From the NCBI GenBank assembly GCA_903858815.1, contig CAIOKE010000274.1:61708-125707 (forward strand): a stretch of 64,000 bases of DNA. The letters run 5' to 3'. The notes under the pieces were generated by a model. That model saw nothing but the letters and a program-made list of their open reading frames with translations. It made no database searches and was not told the DNA's origin. Positions 36,452 to 46,264 of the stretch are shown here, piece by piece. Origin of the DNA: an uncultured Planctomycetaceae bacterium (GTDB lineage: Bacteria > Planctomycetota > Planctomycetia > Planctomycetales > Planctomycetaceae). A program made the translations under genes and the position numbers. Within the stretch, counting starts at the first letter, position 1, and the number at the start of each line of letters is the position of its first letter.

Positions 36452-37918
36452 TCAGGCCAGGATCTCAGACACGACCCGCTGTTCCTCAACACCCGTCAGA
36501 CGCTGATCCAGCCCCTGGTAACGGAATGAAAAGCGAGTATGGTCGATGCCAAGGCAATGCATGATTGTCGCGTTCAGATCATTCACGTGGCAGGGATTTT
36601 CGACAATATTGTAACTGAAGTCATCGGTGGCTCCGAAAACCGTGCCCCCGCGGATTCCCCCGCCGGCCATCCACATACAGAAATTTCGAGGGTGATGATC
36701 ACGGCCGTAATTGACGGGTGTCAGTGTTCCCTGCGAATACACCGTACGTCCGAATTCTCCGCCCCAGACAACCAGCGTACTGTCCAGCAGTCCTCGTCGC
36801 TTCAGATCCTGCAGCAGTGCCGCAGCAGGCTGATCGACGTCTGAGCACTGATGTCGAATTTCTGACGGCAGCGAACCATGCTGATCCCAGCCGCGATGCA
36901 GAATCTGAACGACGCGAACGCCCCGTTCAATCATTCGGCGGGCCAGCAGTGCACTGGCCGCAAAGCTGCCGGGACGCTGCACATCGGAACCATACAGATC
37001 CAGCGTTTCCTGAGTTTCTCCGGACAGATCGACAAGGTCAGGTACACTGCTCTGCATCCGGAACGCCATTTCGTACTGAGCGATGCGGGTCGTGGTTTCC
37101 GGATCGGCAAACTTCTGTCTGGTGAGCTGGTTCAGTTCGTTGAGTGAGTCCAGCATGGCGCGGCGACTGACGGCATCAACCCCCTGAGGGTTTTCAATAT
37201 ACAATACCGGGTCACCAACGCTGCGGAGGGCAACTCCGGTAAATCGTGATGGCAGAAATCCACTGCTCCACATCCGGGCAAACAATGCCTGTGCAGCCTG
37301 CTTCGAAGACCAGCGGGGAGTCAGTACCACGAAAGCCGGCAGATTGTTGCTGTCGCTGCCGAGGCCATAAGACAACCACGAACCAAGACTGGGCTTGCCC
37401 GGGACCTCGCTTCCTGTGGTGACAAATGTGCATGCCGGATCATGGTTGATGGCATTGGTGTGCACACTGCGAACAAGAGCGATGTCGTCCACGCAGGCGG
37501 CGGTCCGCGGCAGCAACTCACTGATCCATGTGCCGCATTGTCCAGCCTGGCGAAACTGGAACATCGACGGTGCAACTGGCAGACGCGCCTGGCCGCTGGT
37601 CATGGTTGTGATCCGTTGGCCCCGGCGGACGGAATCCGGCAGATCCGAATTGAAGTGCTGGCGCAGCCCCGGTTTGTAATCCCACAGATCCAGCTGGGAG
37701 GGACCACCGTTCATGTGCAGGTAAATGACGGCTTTGGCTTTGGGAGAAAAGTGAGGAAAGCCCGGCAGCGGTGGGTGTACCTGAGGCTGCCTGACGTCAG
37801 CAGCCGTCACACGAGGCAGCGACATGGTCGCCAGAGCTGCTGAGCCAATGCGCAACCCCCCTGTTCCGAAGAACTGACGTCGGGTTGTCTGCAGGCAGTG
37901 TTCGCTGAAGGGATCCAT
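36452..37918 (-). CDS. DUF1501 family secreted protein (Tat leader)
   Basis: 488 residues, with an R-R-Q-F-F-G-T Tat leader. The body is a full-length canonical DUF1501: [53 protein letters not shown] and D-H-H-P-R-N-F. It is more typical of the family than the copy at 8.9-10.3 kb. No DUF1549/1553 partner is adjacent on this strand, which is unusual for this subfamily. The KDPG aldolase gene follows directly. Confidence 0.93.
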   Translation of the reverse strand: MDPFSEHCLQTTRRQFFGTGGLRIGSAALATMSLPRVTAADVRQPQVHPPLPGFPHFSPKAKAVIYLHMNGGPSQLDLWDYKPGLRQHFNSDLPDSVRRGQRITTMTSGQARLPVAPSMFQFRQAGQCGTWISELLPRTAACVDDIALVRSVHTNAINHDPACTFVTTGSEVPGKPSLGSWLSYGLGSDSNNLPAFVVLTPRWSSKQAAQALFARMWSSGFLPSRFTGVALRSVGDPVLYIENPQGVDAVSRRAMLDSLNELNQLTRQKFADPETTTRIAQYEMAFRMQSSVPDLVDLSGETQETLDLYGSDVQRPGSFAASALLARRMIERGVRVVQILHRGWDQHGSLPSEIRHQCSDVDQPAAALLQDLKRRGLLDSTLVVWGGEFGRTVYSQGTLTPVNYGRDHHPRNFCMWMAGGGIRGGTVFGATDDFSYNIVENPCHVNDLNATIMHCLGIDHTRFSFRYQGLDQRLTGVEEQRVVSEILA

Positions 37919-38126
37919 GGGCGTCGCCTTTGCAACAGATGTTCAGGTCCATACATCGGTATTGTCGTCAGAAAATCGCGTCGGATCAATCCTGACGCGT
38001 TCAGCCAGCCGCTGCTCCGACAGCAGAGACACCGGGCAACCGGTACAACGAGTGCCTGAACTTTCCTGCCTGACGCATTCAGGCAATCCACCGAATCTCC
38101 GATTCAATTCCAGCTGCCGGTTTGGG

Positions 38127-38132
38127 TATACT
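38127..38132 (+). promoter_or_regulatory. candidate -10 box upstream of the molybdoenzyme gene
   Basis: TATACT preceded by TTCAAT 17 bases upstream, 61 bases before the ATG. The -35 match is poor. Confidence 0.3.
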
Positions 38133-38193
38133 GGTGGCAGCGTCGGAGTTCCGACAGGTCCAACCAGTGATTTTCCACAGGTAGTTTATCGTT

Positions 38194-40383
38194 ATGTCAA
38201 TCAAACGTCCGCGCAGTGGAGGTGGCTGGAAGGCTATCGCATACAGTTTTCGCCTTGCCCGGCGAGTGGGCTGGTGGAAGTTGTGGCAGGCTGCCCGGTC
38301 GAAGAATACGTGCAAGACCTGCGCGGTCGGTATGGGGGGGCAACTTGGTGGGATGGTGAATGAGGGCGGGCATTTCCCAGAGGTGTGTAAGAAGTCATTT
38401 CAGGCCATGGCTTCAGATCTGCAGGGGGCTGTCCGTCGCGAGTGGATTGAGCAGGCGACGCTGCCGCAGCTGCGGGCGATGTCATCGCGTGATCTCGAAA
38501 TGGCCGGGCGACTGTCAGAACCACTCTACCTCGCTCCCGGCGCCCGCAGTTTTCGGGTTGTCAGCTGGGATGAGGCCCTGAACGCTATCGCTCAGAAAAT
38601 GTCGGCAGCAGGTCCTCAGCGCAGTTTTTTCTACGCCAGTGGTCGAGCATCGAATGAGGCCGGATTCCTGTTTCAGGCGATGGCGCGAGTTTTCGGCACG
38701 AACTATGTCAATAACTGTTCGTATTACTGTCATCAGGCCAGTGGGGTTGGTCTGGGGATGGCACTGGGAACGGGAGCAGGAACTGTTCGACTGGAAGATC
38801 TGGACCATACGGATCTGTATCTTCTGATTGGGGCCAACCCGTCATCCAACCATCCGCGTCTGATGCGTTCACTGATGCAGATTCGACGCCGTGGTGGTCG
38901 GGTGGTGGTCATCAATCCGATACGTGAACTTGGGCTGACGAATTTTCGTGTGCCCAGTGATGTTCGCAGCCTGCTGTTTGGTTCAGAGATTGCCAGCGAC
39001 TACATTCAGCCGCACGTCGGTGGCGACCTCGCTCTGCTGTGCGGGATAGCGAAGGAAGTGCTGGCCAGGGGGGGGCATGATCCACAGTTTATTGGCAGCC
39101 ATACGACGGGTTTTGATGACTTTGTGTCGTCACTGCAGCAGATGACATGGCCGCAGATTGAGTCAGAATCGGGTGTGGGGCGCGCTGTCATTGTGCGGCT
39201 TGCTGATCAGTACTGTTCGGCTAAGAATGTGGTTATTGGCTGGTGTATGGGTATCACGCACCATCTGCACGGTACTCGTAATGTTCATGCGATTGCGAAT
39301 CTGGCGTTACTGCGAGGCATGGTGGGGCGTGAGCATGCCGGGCTGATGCCCATTCGAGGGCACAGTAATGTGCAGGGATTGGGGACAGTCGGTGTGACAC
39401 CCGGGCTGAAACTGCAGATGCTGCAGCGATTTGAGCAGCGACTGGGATTGCGGATACCGGCTGGCCCGGGGTTGGACACGATGGCCTGTATGGATGCTGC
39501 CCATCTGGGCAGTATGGATTTCGCGCTGTGTCTGGGCGGAAATCTTTACGGCAGTAACCCGGCTGCTGCTCGAGCGTTTGATGCCATGTCCAGGCTGAAG
39601 ACTGTGGTGTACCTGTCGACGACGCTGAATACCGGCCATGCATGGGGAACGGGGCAGGAATGTTACATACTGCCTGTACTGGCACGTGATGAAGAATCGC
39701 AGACAACGACGCAGGAATCGATGTTCAGTTTTGTACGACTCAGTAGTGGAGGGCCCTCGCGTCACAAAAATGTACGCAGCGAAGTTTCAATTCTGGCTGC
39801 ACTGGGGCAGCGGATTTTTGGACCAGGGTCGGGAATTGACTGGCACCAGATGGAAAGTCATCAGGCGATTCGGGAACTGATGGCCGATCTGGTTCCGGGA
39901 TACGAGGGACTGAAAAGCATCGATCGTGACAAGCGTGAATTTCATGTTCCGGGACGCGCTATTCGCAGCTATCAGTTTCCCACGGCCGATGGCCGCGCGA
40001 AATTTCATGCCTGTGAGCTGCCCGGGCGCGCTTTGCAGGATGGTCAGTTGCAGATGATGACCCTGAGATCTGAGGGACAGTTCAACAGTGTGGTCTATGA
40101 CGAAGAAGACATTTACCGCGGACAGGAACGCAGAGATGTGATTCTGATGAATGCGGCCGATCTGCAGCGCCTCGGGCTGCATGAAGATCAGCGAGTGCGT
40201 GTACGCAGTGCGCATGGCGAGATGCGCTTGCTGCTGGCCCGATCCATCGAAATTCGCGCTGGAAATGCTGCTATGTATTATCCGGAAGCCAATGTGCTGA
40301 CCGGGCCGGAAGTCGATCCACTTTCAAAGACACCGGCCTTCAAGTCCGTGGCGGTTACAGTAGAGCCGGAGGCTGGACTGTAA
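38194..40383 (+). CDS. FdhF/YdeP-type molybdopterin oxidoreductase
   Basis: 729 residues. Large Mo/W-bis-MGD oxidoreductase of the formate-dehydrogenase-H-like (YdeP) group. The N-terminal C-K-T-C ... E-V-C spacing matches the atypical FeS-binding Cys set of this group. V-N-N-C-S-Y-Y-C-H-Q-A-S-G-V-G-L is the active-site loop. V-G-R-E-H-A-G-L-M-P-I-R-G-H-S-N-V-Q-G and the C-terminal MopB fold (M-T-L-R-S-E-G-Q-F-N-S-V-V-Y) complete it. No Tat leader is seen, so it is probably cytoplasmic. Substrate is unknown; YdeP itself is linked to acid resistance in E. coli. No FdhD or accessory gene is adjacent. Confidence 0.92.
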   Translation: MSIKRPRSGGGWKAIAYSFRLARRVGWWKLWQAARSKNTCKTCAVGMGGQLGGMVNEGGHFPEVCKKSFQAMASDLQGAVRREWIEQATLPQLRAMSSRDLEMAGRLSEPLYLAPGARSFRVVSWDEALNAIAQKMSAAGPQRSFFYASGRASNEAGFLFQAMARVFGTNYVNNCSYYCHQASGVGLGMALGTGAGTVRLEDLDHTDLYLLIGANPSSNHPRLMRSLMQIRRRGGRVVVINPIRELGLTNFRVPSDVRSLLFGSEIASDYIQPHVGGDLALLCGIAKEVLARGGHDPQFIGSHTTGFDDFVSSLQQMTWPQIESESGVGRAVIVRLADQYCSAKNVVIGWCMGITHHLHGTRNVHAIANLALLRGMVGREHAGLMPIRGHSNVQGLGTVGVTPGLKLQMLQRFEQRLGLRIPAGPGLDTMACMDAAHLGSMDFALCLGGNLYGSNPAAARAFDAMSRLKTVVYLSTTLNTGHAWGTGQECYILPVLARDEESQTTTQESMFSFVRLSSGGPSRHKNVRSEVSILAALGQRIFGPGSGIDWHQMESHQAIRELMADLVPGYEGLKSIDRDKREFHVPGRAIRSYQFPTADGRAKFHACELPGRALQDGQLQMMTLRSEGQFNSVVYDEEDIYRGQERRDVILMNAADLQRLGLHEDQRVRVRSAHGEMRLLLARSIEIRAGNAAMYYPEANVLTGPEVDPLSKTPAFKSVAVTVEPEAGL

Positions 40384-40404
40384 GGAAGCGATGGCCAGTC
40401 CGGA

Positions 40405-41835
40405 TCACCAGTTAAAGTCAAAACGCAGAGCCAGCAGGTCTGCCGTGACGCCCCCGAACAGGGCGTCTTTTGTCGTCACCGGATGAATCCAGTCCAGCAT
40501 CAGTCGTGTTCGGTCATTCCAGTACCAGTTGACGCCGGTTGTCAGATCCTGGTAATTGCCGCACTGGAAATTGTCCAGAATGAGGCTGGAGTAGCGGGAT
40601 TTGAGCTCCACGGCTCCGGGAGCCAGCCCCTCGGCACGCACCGACAGATTCCTGCGCGGTTTATTGCGAGCAAATTGAGCTCCATGCTGCCCGAAGCGTT
40701 CATAGATCCGGTGTTCCCCGGTCAGGAACCAGCTGGCATGGGCATACCAGCCACCAAGGTTGCCTGCCTGTGCTCCGCTCAGCGTTGCCAGATAGGCTTC
40801 AGATTGCAGGGTGAGTGGCCCCATGACGGCGGCCATTTCAAGATTGCCGACTGTATATGCGTCAGCAGCAAGACTGCCGCTGTCCAGGAACCGGGGGCCC
40901 TCATGAATCTGGGGACGAGTTCTGAAGCGAACGGCATTGTCCTGGTCGTCTGTGTAAAGCACTCCCACCCCCGTATGCAGCACGCGGGCCCCGTCGTCTT
41001 CGAAGAGCGGAGTCCACACCAGCCTGCCGGAGAGTCGCAGTCCCTGATTGTCGTCGATGCGTTCCTTCAGGGTATCACTGATGCCGTCAAAAAAAACACC
41101 AGTGCTCCAGCCAACAGATTCATCGTCAGTGGCATTGTAGAGTGCAACACCGACCTCGCGGTCTGGTGTGAAGATACCCTGAGTCGGGACTGATCGCTCA
41201 AGGAAGACGTTATTGGTATCGTTGGTGACCTGCTCAAGACCGAAGGGGACGAAGAAATTACCGATTCGAAATCGTCCCAGTCCGGGAATCTCGTTGACCG
41301 TGAAGTAGGCGTCTTTGACATCCGGGCTGGTCGCTCGTCCGGAGCTTTCACCGACAGTTTCCGGTTCAAGCGTCATCTGCAGTCGAAAGTCACAGTTTTC
41401 ATAACCAACACCATCAGCAACCAGACGCAGGCGGCGGAATTCAAAGTAGTCCTGCGGTCCGGGCGTGCCGCCGATTGCGGGATCCGCGTTCATCCAGTTC
41501 ACATAGTCAAGCTGGACATGACCGCCCAGTCGGACATTCCAGCGATCTGTCGGAACATCGCGAGTCGCAGCATTGCCGGAACCCGCCTGTTTTTTTTCCA
41601 GCTGCTCAAGGCGTTTCTGCAGATCCGCCAGCATGGCGGTCACATCCGGATCCTCAGCGTCTTCCGTCAGCACGGCATAGCCGGCTGCCGGAAACACTCT
41701 GTTCGGGGCCGACTCAGGTTGCGGCAGTATTGAGGCTGGTGCGGTGTCTGAGCTCATTGCTGAAACAACTGACGCCGTCACTGGCACGGCGGTCAGCAGC
41801 AGCAGTGCAGTCAGCAGCTGATGGAATCTGAGCAT
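40405..41835 (-). CDS. OprO/OprP-type phosphate-selective porin-like outer membrane protein
   Basis: 476 residues. Signal peptide (L-L-T-A-L-L-L-L-T-A-V-P-V-T-A-S), then a short coiled coil M-L-A-D-L-Q-K-R-L-E-Q-L-E-K-K (about residues 68-82) as in trimeric porin N-termini. A long series of alternating beta strands follows, typical of 16-strand porins: L-G-G-H-V-Q-L-D-Y-V, F-R-R-L-R-L-V-A-D-G, I-G-N-F-F-V-P-F-G-L-E-Q, L-T-T-G-V-N-W-Y-W-N-D-R-T-R. The last residues are F-D-F-N-W, an aromatic end as recognised by BAM. It sits directly downstream of cpaE on the same strand, with a 56-base gap. Substrate is not known. Confidence 0.9.
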   Translation of the reverse strand: MLRFHQLLTALLLLTAVPVTASVVSAMSSDTAPASILPQPESAPNRVFPAAGYAVLTEDAEDPDVTAMLADLQKRLEQLEKKQAGSGNAATRDVPTDRWNVRLGGHVQLDYVNWMNADPAIGGTPGPQDYFEFRRLRLVADGVGYENCDFRLQMTLEPETVGESSGRATSPDVKDAYFTVNEIPGLGRFRIGNFFVPFGLEQVTNDTNNVFLERSVPTQGIFTPDREVGVALYNATDDESVGWSTGVFFDGISDTLKERIDDNQGLRLSGRLVWTPLFEDDGARVLHTGVGVLYTDDQDNAVRFRTRPQIHEGPRFLDSGSLAADAYTVGNLEMAAVMGPLTLQSEAYLATLSGAQAGNLGGWYAHASWFLTGEHRIYERFGQHGAQFARNKPRRNLSVRAEGLAPGAVELKSRYSSLILDNFQCGNYQDLTTGVNWYWNDRTRLMLDWIHPVTTKDALFGGVTADLLALRFDFNW

Positions 41836-41891
41836 GCCGGTGGAACCCGCGAAAGCACTTTGGGAGGTGGACTTTGTCGGAGTCTGTTCGA

Positions 41892-43103
41892 TCAGCGCCC
41901 GGCAAACAGCCCGAACAGCCCACCGCGTCGGCGAGTTGGTTCTTCAGGTGGTCTGCCTGAAGGATCAACGGGCGATGTCAGCCGGTGAATCATTTCCGAA
42001 ATAGATTTTGTGAGTTTTGCCCGAGGGGCGAACTGAGCCAGCGGTATTCCGTTGTTTCTCGCGCCCGACATCACGGAATAATCATTCGGCAGCTGCCAGA
42101 AAACGCTGCGTCCGATGGTTTCCAGAGCCTTGTTGAGGCTGATATCGCAGTCCTCCAGCCCCACCCGATTGACGATGATTTCCACCTTCCCCTTGATCAG
42201 CGGATAGTGGTCCAGTAACTGCATGATGCGGATCACATTGCGCAGGCACGACAGGTCCAGTTGTGTCACCAGCAGCACGCGATCGGACACTTCCATGACT
42301 GCCATGTCCAGTCGATTAAAGGACTTGCTGACGTCGATGATCAGGTGTGAGAACGTAGCCTTCAGAAGTGACAGAATGCGTCGCAGGTCGTCCGGACGAA
42401 TCATTTCCGCATGTTCGAGTTCAATGGGGCGGGGCAGCAGATAAGCACCGCAGGAATGTCGAGTCAGCGAACGCTTCAGCAGACCGTAGTCCAGACGATT
42501 GATGCTCTCGACAATGTCCTTGATCGTGTATTCCGGAATAATATCCAGCCAGACGTCAGCATCCCCCAGAGTCAGGTCGAGGTCGATGACAACGGGCGAA
42601 TTTTCGTTTTCGATCGCAAGGGCAGCCCCGGCATTAACCGCCAGTGCGGTACAGCCGACTCCGCCAGAGACGCCCGCAACTGTGACAATGGTGCCACTGC
42701 GTGAATTGCTTTCTGTACCACTGCCCCCCAGAGATACGCGCAGACGATCAAGGGCTGCGACGAAATCTTCAAGCTGCAGCGGAAGATTCAGGAATTCACG
42801 AGCCCCGTTACGCATCGCCTGCAGGATCAGACTGCCTTCCTGGGAACTGCTGACAACAAGGATCGCACAGCTGATCTGTGAACGTGCCAGTTCTCCCACC
42901 AGCTGCAGGCCGCGTTGAGCATTCGAATCCAGATTGACAACGGCGATATCCGGCAGAGTCTGGCGAGCGACTTCCATGAAGACTTCGTATCGAGCGCATT
43001 CCGCTTCCAGCCAGACGGTGTCAACACCGACCAGCATGGATTTCAGGACGTTGCGGGAACGCTCGTCCGGATCAACCGTCGCCAGTCGCAGTACACTTTT
43101 CAT
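41892..43103 (-). CDS. cpaE: CpaE/TadZ-like receiver-ATPase of the Tad pilus system
   Basis: 403 residues. An N-terminal receiver-like domain (about residues 1-125, atypical acidic pocket) is fused to a MinD/ParA-like ATPase domain. The deviant Walker A reads G-V-S-G-G-V-G-C-T (144-152). The signature Lys is Ser146 and the P-loop Lys is Cys151, whereas V-I-D-L-D-L-T-L-G-D (Walker A') and I-I-D-V-S-K (Walker B) are kept. TadZ/CpaE proteins localise the Tad machine at the pole, and atypical P-loops are known in the family. Weak or no ATP hydrolysis is inferred. It is downstream of cpaC, 50 bases apart. Confidence 0.9.
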   Translation of the reverse strand: MKSVLRLATVDPDERSRNVLKSMLVGVDTVWLEAECARYEVFMEVARQTLPDIAVVNLDSNAQRGLQLVGELARSQISCAILVVSSSQEGSLILQAMRNGAREFLNLPLQLEDFVAALDRLRVSLGGSGTESNSRSGTIVTVAGVSGGVGCTALAVNAGAALAIENENSPVVIDLDLTLGDADVWLDIIPEYTIKDIVESINRLDYGLLKRSLTRHSCGAYLLPRPIELEHAEMIRPDDLRRILSLLKATFSHLIIDVSKSFNRLDMAVMEVSDRVLLVTQLDLSCLRNVIRIMQLLDHYPLIKGKVEIIVNRVGLEDCDISLNKALETIGRSVFWQLPNDYSVMSGARNNGIPLAQFAPRAKLTKSISEMIHRLTSPVDPSGRPPEEPTRRRGGLFGLFAGR

Positions 43104-43153
43104 GGTTCCGAATCTCCAACATTTCTCTGGATAACTAGGGTGACCGGGGCGGT

Positions 43154-44812
43154 TCAGCGGAGTGTGGGGGAAATCAGTCCACTGCGTCCACTGGTGTCAT
43201 TGACCCGGCGAGCCGGCGAGCGACGATTGGCTGGATCTGCTGATGCGGCAGCCGGTTTGACGGCTGTCTGTGGTCTCGCGGTGGCCCTCGGGGCTCCGCT
43301 GGCACTGGCCGTGGCTGCTTTCGTCGGACGTCCCTGTTCGCCAGGTGTACTGTCAGCCTGAGCACAGTTGATTCCACCGCTGCAGTTCGCGCAGCCTGGG
43401 GTTTTGCACTGACCGGCACCGGTTTGATTCTTCACGCAGTCGTCGCACATTTGATCAACGGCAGGGACTTCCAGCAGTCCGTGGAAGAACAGTTCTCGGT
43501 CAACCGGGCTGACTGTGGACATCCCCGGGCCGACTTTCGGCACCTGTTCTGCAGACATTGGCGCTACCAGCTCCGGTGTGACAAGAATAATCAGTTCTGA
43601 TTCTGAATCCGTATGCTGCTTGCGACTGAATGCCGCTCCGATGTAAGGCAGTTCGCCGAAGAACGGAACCTTGTTCGCCGTGCCGAATGACCGTCGAGAG
43701 ACCAGCCCGGCAATCACCAGAACTTCACCAAAGTTCATTTCCACCTGAGTATTGGCACTGTTGGTTCGGAATGATGCCGTGGCATTGCCATTGATTGTCA
43801 CAATATTGGAAAAATCCTGATCCCGGACCGTGGTTTCAACCTCAAGGCGAATTCGTCCATTCCCAAGAATGTAGGGAACAGCATTCAGTTGCACACCGAA
43901 TTCCCGATAGTTGACACCGGTCGTGCCCAGTCCACCAGCAACGGGGACGGGGACTTCCCCACCACTCAGAAAGTTTGCCGGTCGGCCGTTGTGTGTAAGG
44001 ATCATGGGGGTTGCGTGCGTACGGAAAATGCCCTCGTCAAGCATGGCCTGAACGAATCCCTGGAAGACCCCGTTGGGACGAGTCAGCCCCCAGGTGACCG
44101 TGGAGTTTCCAACGTTGTTGTACCCGATGCTGGTTCCGCCTGCTGCGGCTGAAAGGGAGGAGATCGGGGTGATCGGTCCGGGCGACGAAGCTAAATAGCC
44201 GTCGGGATGCACCAGTGAAAAGTTCATTCCCAGTCGCCGCAGTTTCGATCGCTGAACCTCCATGACCGTACATTTCAGCATGATCTGCTGCACACCGCCG
44301 GTCTGCATATGGTTCAGCACCTGCTCGTAGTGCTCTTCTGCAATGGATTCAATCTCCGCTACGTGCTCGGGGCGAGTTACCCAGCCGTCCAGACGCACAG
44401 ATTGATCGCTGATCTCTTCCACCTGCACAGCATCGTCCGGATACAGACGACGAATCACGGATTCGAGGTGTCGCACGTCTCCACGGATCAGCACTTCGAT
44501 TTCGGTGACCGCGTCATTCTCATCGACGATCGTCAGTGATGTCACGCCAGCCTTCAATGCGTAAACACGAACCTGCTCGGGGTGTTCCTGAACCGCCTGG
44601 ACCGTCAGGATCTCGTCGTCGAAATCCATCACTCGACGAATCCTGCAGCTGTGTCTGACGAACATTGAAAAACGTTCAGTCAGGGTCACCTCATTGATAC
44701 CCACCCGGGTCTGATAGACCGGCGACGAACGCGAAGTCTGCGCCACAGCCTGAGCAGGTACCATGAGTCCTGCTGTCAGCAACAGAATCGCCATGAGTTT
44801 TTGATGCGGCAT
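43154..44812 (-). CDS. cpaC: secretin of the Tad/Flp pilus system with Cys-rich C-terminal tail
   Basis: 552 residues. Signal peptide, then the pilus-type N-domain (L-T-E-R-F-S-M-F-V-R-H-S-C-R-I-R-R-V) and BON-like repeats (D-V-R-H-L-E-S-V-I-R). The secretin core follows with F-L-S-G-G-E-V-P-V-P and V-P-F-F-G-E-L-P-Y-I-G-A-A-F. It forms the outer-membrane ring through which the Flp pilus exits. Beyond the normal end near residue 450 is a ~100-residue tail: six Cys between 456 and 483 in CxxC-like pairs, then Ala/Pro/Arg-rich sequence. That tail is not part of the usual CpaC. Between cpaB and cpaE on the same strand. Confidence 0.93.
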   Translation of the reverse strand: MPHQKLMAILLLTAGLMVPAQAVAQTSRSSPVYQTRVGINEVTLTERFSMFVRHSCRIRRVMDFDDEILTVQAVQEHPEQVRVYALKAGVTSLTIVDENDAVTEIEVLIRGDVRHLESVIRRLYPDDAVQVEEISDQSVRLDGWVTRPEHVAEIESIAEEHYEQVLNHMQTGGVQQIMLKCTVMEVQRSKLRRLGMNFSLVHPDGYLASSPGPITPISSLSAAAGGTSIGYNNVGNSTVTWGLTRPNGVFQGFVQAMLDEGIFRTHATPMILTHNGRPANFLSGGEVPVPVAGGLGTTGVNYREFGVQLNAVPYILGNGRIRLEVETTVRDQDFSNIVTINGNATASFRTNSANTQVEMNFGEVLVIAGLVSRRSFGTANKVPFFGELPYIGAAFSRKQHTDSESELIILVTPELVAPMSAEQVPKVGPGMSTVSPVDRELFFHGLLEVPAVDQMCDDCVKNQTGAGQCKTPGCANCSGGINCAQADSTPGEQGRPTKAATASASGAPRATARPQTAVKPAAASADPANRRSPARRVNDTSGRSGLISPTLR

Positions 44813-44989
44813 CCGTGCACCCCTGAAACACGACGACTGCGACAGCCCGTGTGAGACTGCCGCAGAACGTCTGAAATCTGTTCTTCAGCGAACTTTATCT
44901 GACACTGAGAGCACCGTCGGACTATCGCCTTTCCGACTGCAGTCAGGCTGCGGCAATCAGTTGCTGCAACCTGAATCTGCAGGTGACTT

Positions 44990-45967
44990 TCAGATCTTTG
45001 TTCCCACCTCTGCGGGATCAGTGAGTTTCACCCGCTCAACCCGCACTTTGTCTCGTTCATGAATTTCAAGCAGCCAGTGGGGCCCTTCTTCAGTCCCCTC
45101 AGACTGCTCTCCTGACATAACCTGTTCTGTCTGCTCCAGTTCAGCGTCCACAAGATCTGAGATACTGGTGCCGATCGGCTTCTGGGGCTGATAAGCACCT
45201 GCGCTGTCGTCATCAACTCCCGCGACCCCCGGTTTGTCACCGTTTGATTTGTCCTGCATCTCTTCAAGGAATTCTGCAGTGAAGTCTTCATGAAGTCCTT
45301 TCGGATCCGCTGGAGGAGCATCACCGGGCCGACGCAGAGTTGTGGACAACTTGCCAAGATTGGATGCCAGAGCCACTGCTTTTGCCTGCAGCGGAGTCAC
45401 CAGCAGAGTCAGGTTCTTCGCCTTTCCATCCTGAGCCATTTCTGATCCATAGATGTGCTTATCGATTGCAAATACTTCAACGAACTCAAGCACCGTGATT
45501 GTCTTCTGATTACCATTACCACCGCCTTCAGGGCGGTAGGTCAGCAGCAAATCGACTCGGTTGCCCGGGGTCAGCATGCCGCTGTGTGTTGTTGTTTCAT
45601 CTGCCGGAATCGTGGCGGCCGCCATCCCTTCCGGCAACTTTGTGATCACACCGAACTGTCCAGGGTCCCCCAACTTGTTGGTCAGAATCCACTCCCCGGC
45701 ATTCGCGGGACGTTTCAACGATCGCTGTTCCAGTTCTTCCAACGAAGTGACCGCGAACTCCGGCACCAGAGTTTCCGGTACCGAAACGAAGTGCACATTC
45801 GATTCGTTCAGCGGAATACCGGCTGGGATGTCACTGCGAGCAGCAACAATCTCCCGGACAGGTTCCTTTCTGGTGTCTTCCCTGTTTAAAAGTTGACGAA
45901 TCCCCAGCATTGAGATCAGGCCACAGCCAATAGCTACAGCCAGCATGATCAGATTTTGCGGTTTCAT
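44990..45967 (-). CDS. cpaB: CpaB/RcpC pilus assembly protein
   Basis: 325 residues. One N-terminal TM (L-I-M-L-A-V-A-I-G-C-G-L-I-S-M-L-G), then a SAF domain (V-A-A-R-S-D-I-P-A-G-I-P-L-N-E-S-N-V) and the RcpC/CpaB domain (E-G-M-A-A-A-T-I-P-A-D-E, L-T-P-G-N-R-V-D-L-L-L-T). The C-terminal third is acidic and likely flexible. CpaB proteins stabilise the secretin in the periplasm during Flp pilus assembly. The start is one of two Met three residues apart. Upstream of the gene are an inverted repeat and a short direct repeat that could be regulatory. A terminator-like hairpin separates it from cpaA. Confidence 0.9.
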   Translation of the reverse strand: MKPQNLIMLAVAIGCGLISMLGIRQLLNREDTRKEPVREIVAARSDIPAGIPLNESNVHFVSVPETLVPEFAVTSLEELEQRSLKRPANAGEWILTNKLGDPGQFGVITKLPEGMAAATIPADETTTHSGMLTPGNRVDLLLTYRPEGGGNGNQKTITVLEFVEVFAIDKHIYGSEMAQDGKAKNLTLLVTPLQAKAVALASNLGKLSTTLRRPGDAPPADPKGLHEDFTAEFLEEMQDKSNGDKPGVAGVDDDSAGAYQPQKPIGTSISDLVDAELEQTEQVMSGEQSEGTEEGPHWLLEIHERDKVRVERVKLTDPAEVGTKI

Positions 45968-46025
45968 GGCCTTCACACGTTCTGCAGCACCGGCAAAGCT
46001 GATTGCGTTCGTGAGGCAGGAAGAG

Positions 46026-46042
46026 GTTCAGAGATACTGAAC
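46026..46042. promoter_or_regulatory. inverted repeat upstream of cpaB
   Basis: GTTCAG-AGATA-CTGAAC, perfect 6-bp arms, about 60-75 bases upstream of the cpaB start. Candidate operator. Confidence 0.4.
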
Positions 46043-46051
46043 GTCCACCGT

Positions 46052-46067
46052 GCTACAATCGCTACAA
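46052..46067. repeat. short tandem repeat GCTACAA-TC-GCTACAA
   Basis: Two identical 7-mers nine bases apart in the cpaB upstream region, next to the inverted repeat. Possible activator half-sites. Confidence 0.35.
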
Positions 46068-46175
46068 CCTCGTCAGACACTACAGCCATCACCAGCATCA
46101 TTTTCGGCATCGCGTATTCCCTGCTTCACCGAATGCTGTAAGGATTGTCTAAAGTCAGGTACTTCCATGTCCTGT

Positions 46176-46209
46176 GAAGAAAACCGGCACGTCAAGAACG
46201 ACGGCCGGT
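46176..46209 (-). terminator. intrinsic-terminator-like hairpin between cpaA and cpaB
   Basis: On the minus strand ACCGGC pairs with GCCGGT, and an inner GTCG/GACG-type stem continues to a small loop. TTTTCTTC follows. It lies about 56 bases after the cpaA stop. Confidence 0.6.
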
Positions 46210-46264
46210 AAACAGCGTTTTCAGCAGAAACTGCCGATGGACAGCAAGGGGGCCCGGCAAGGCC

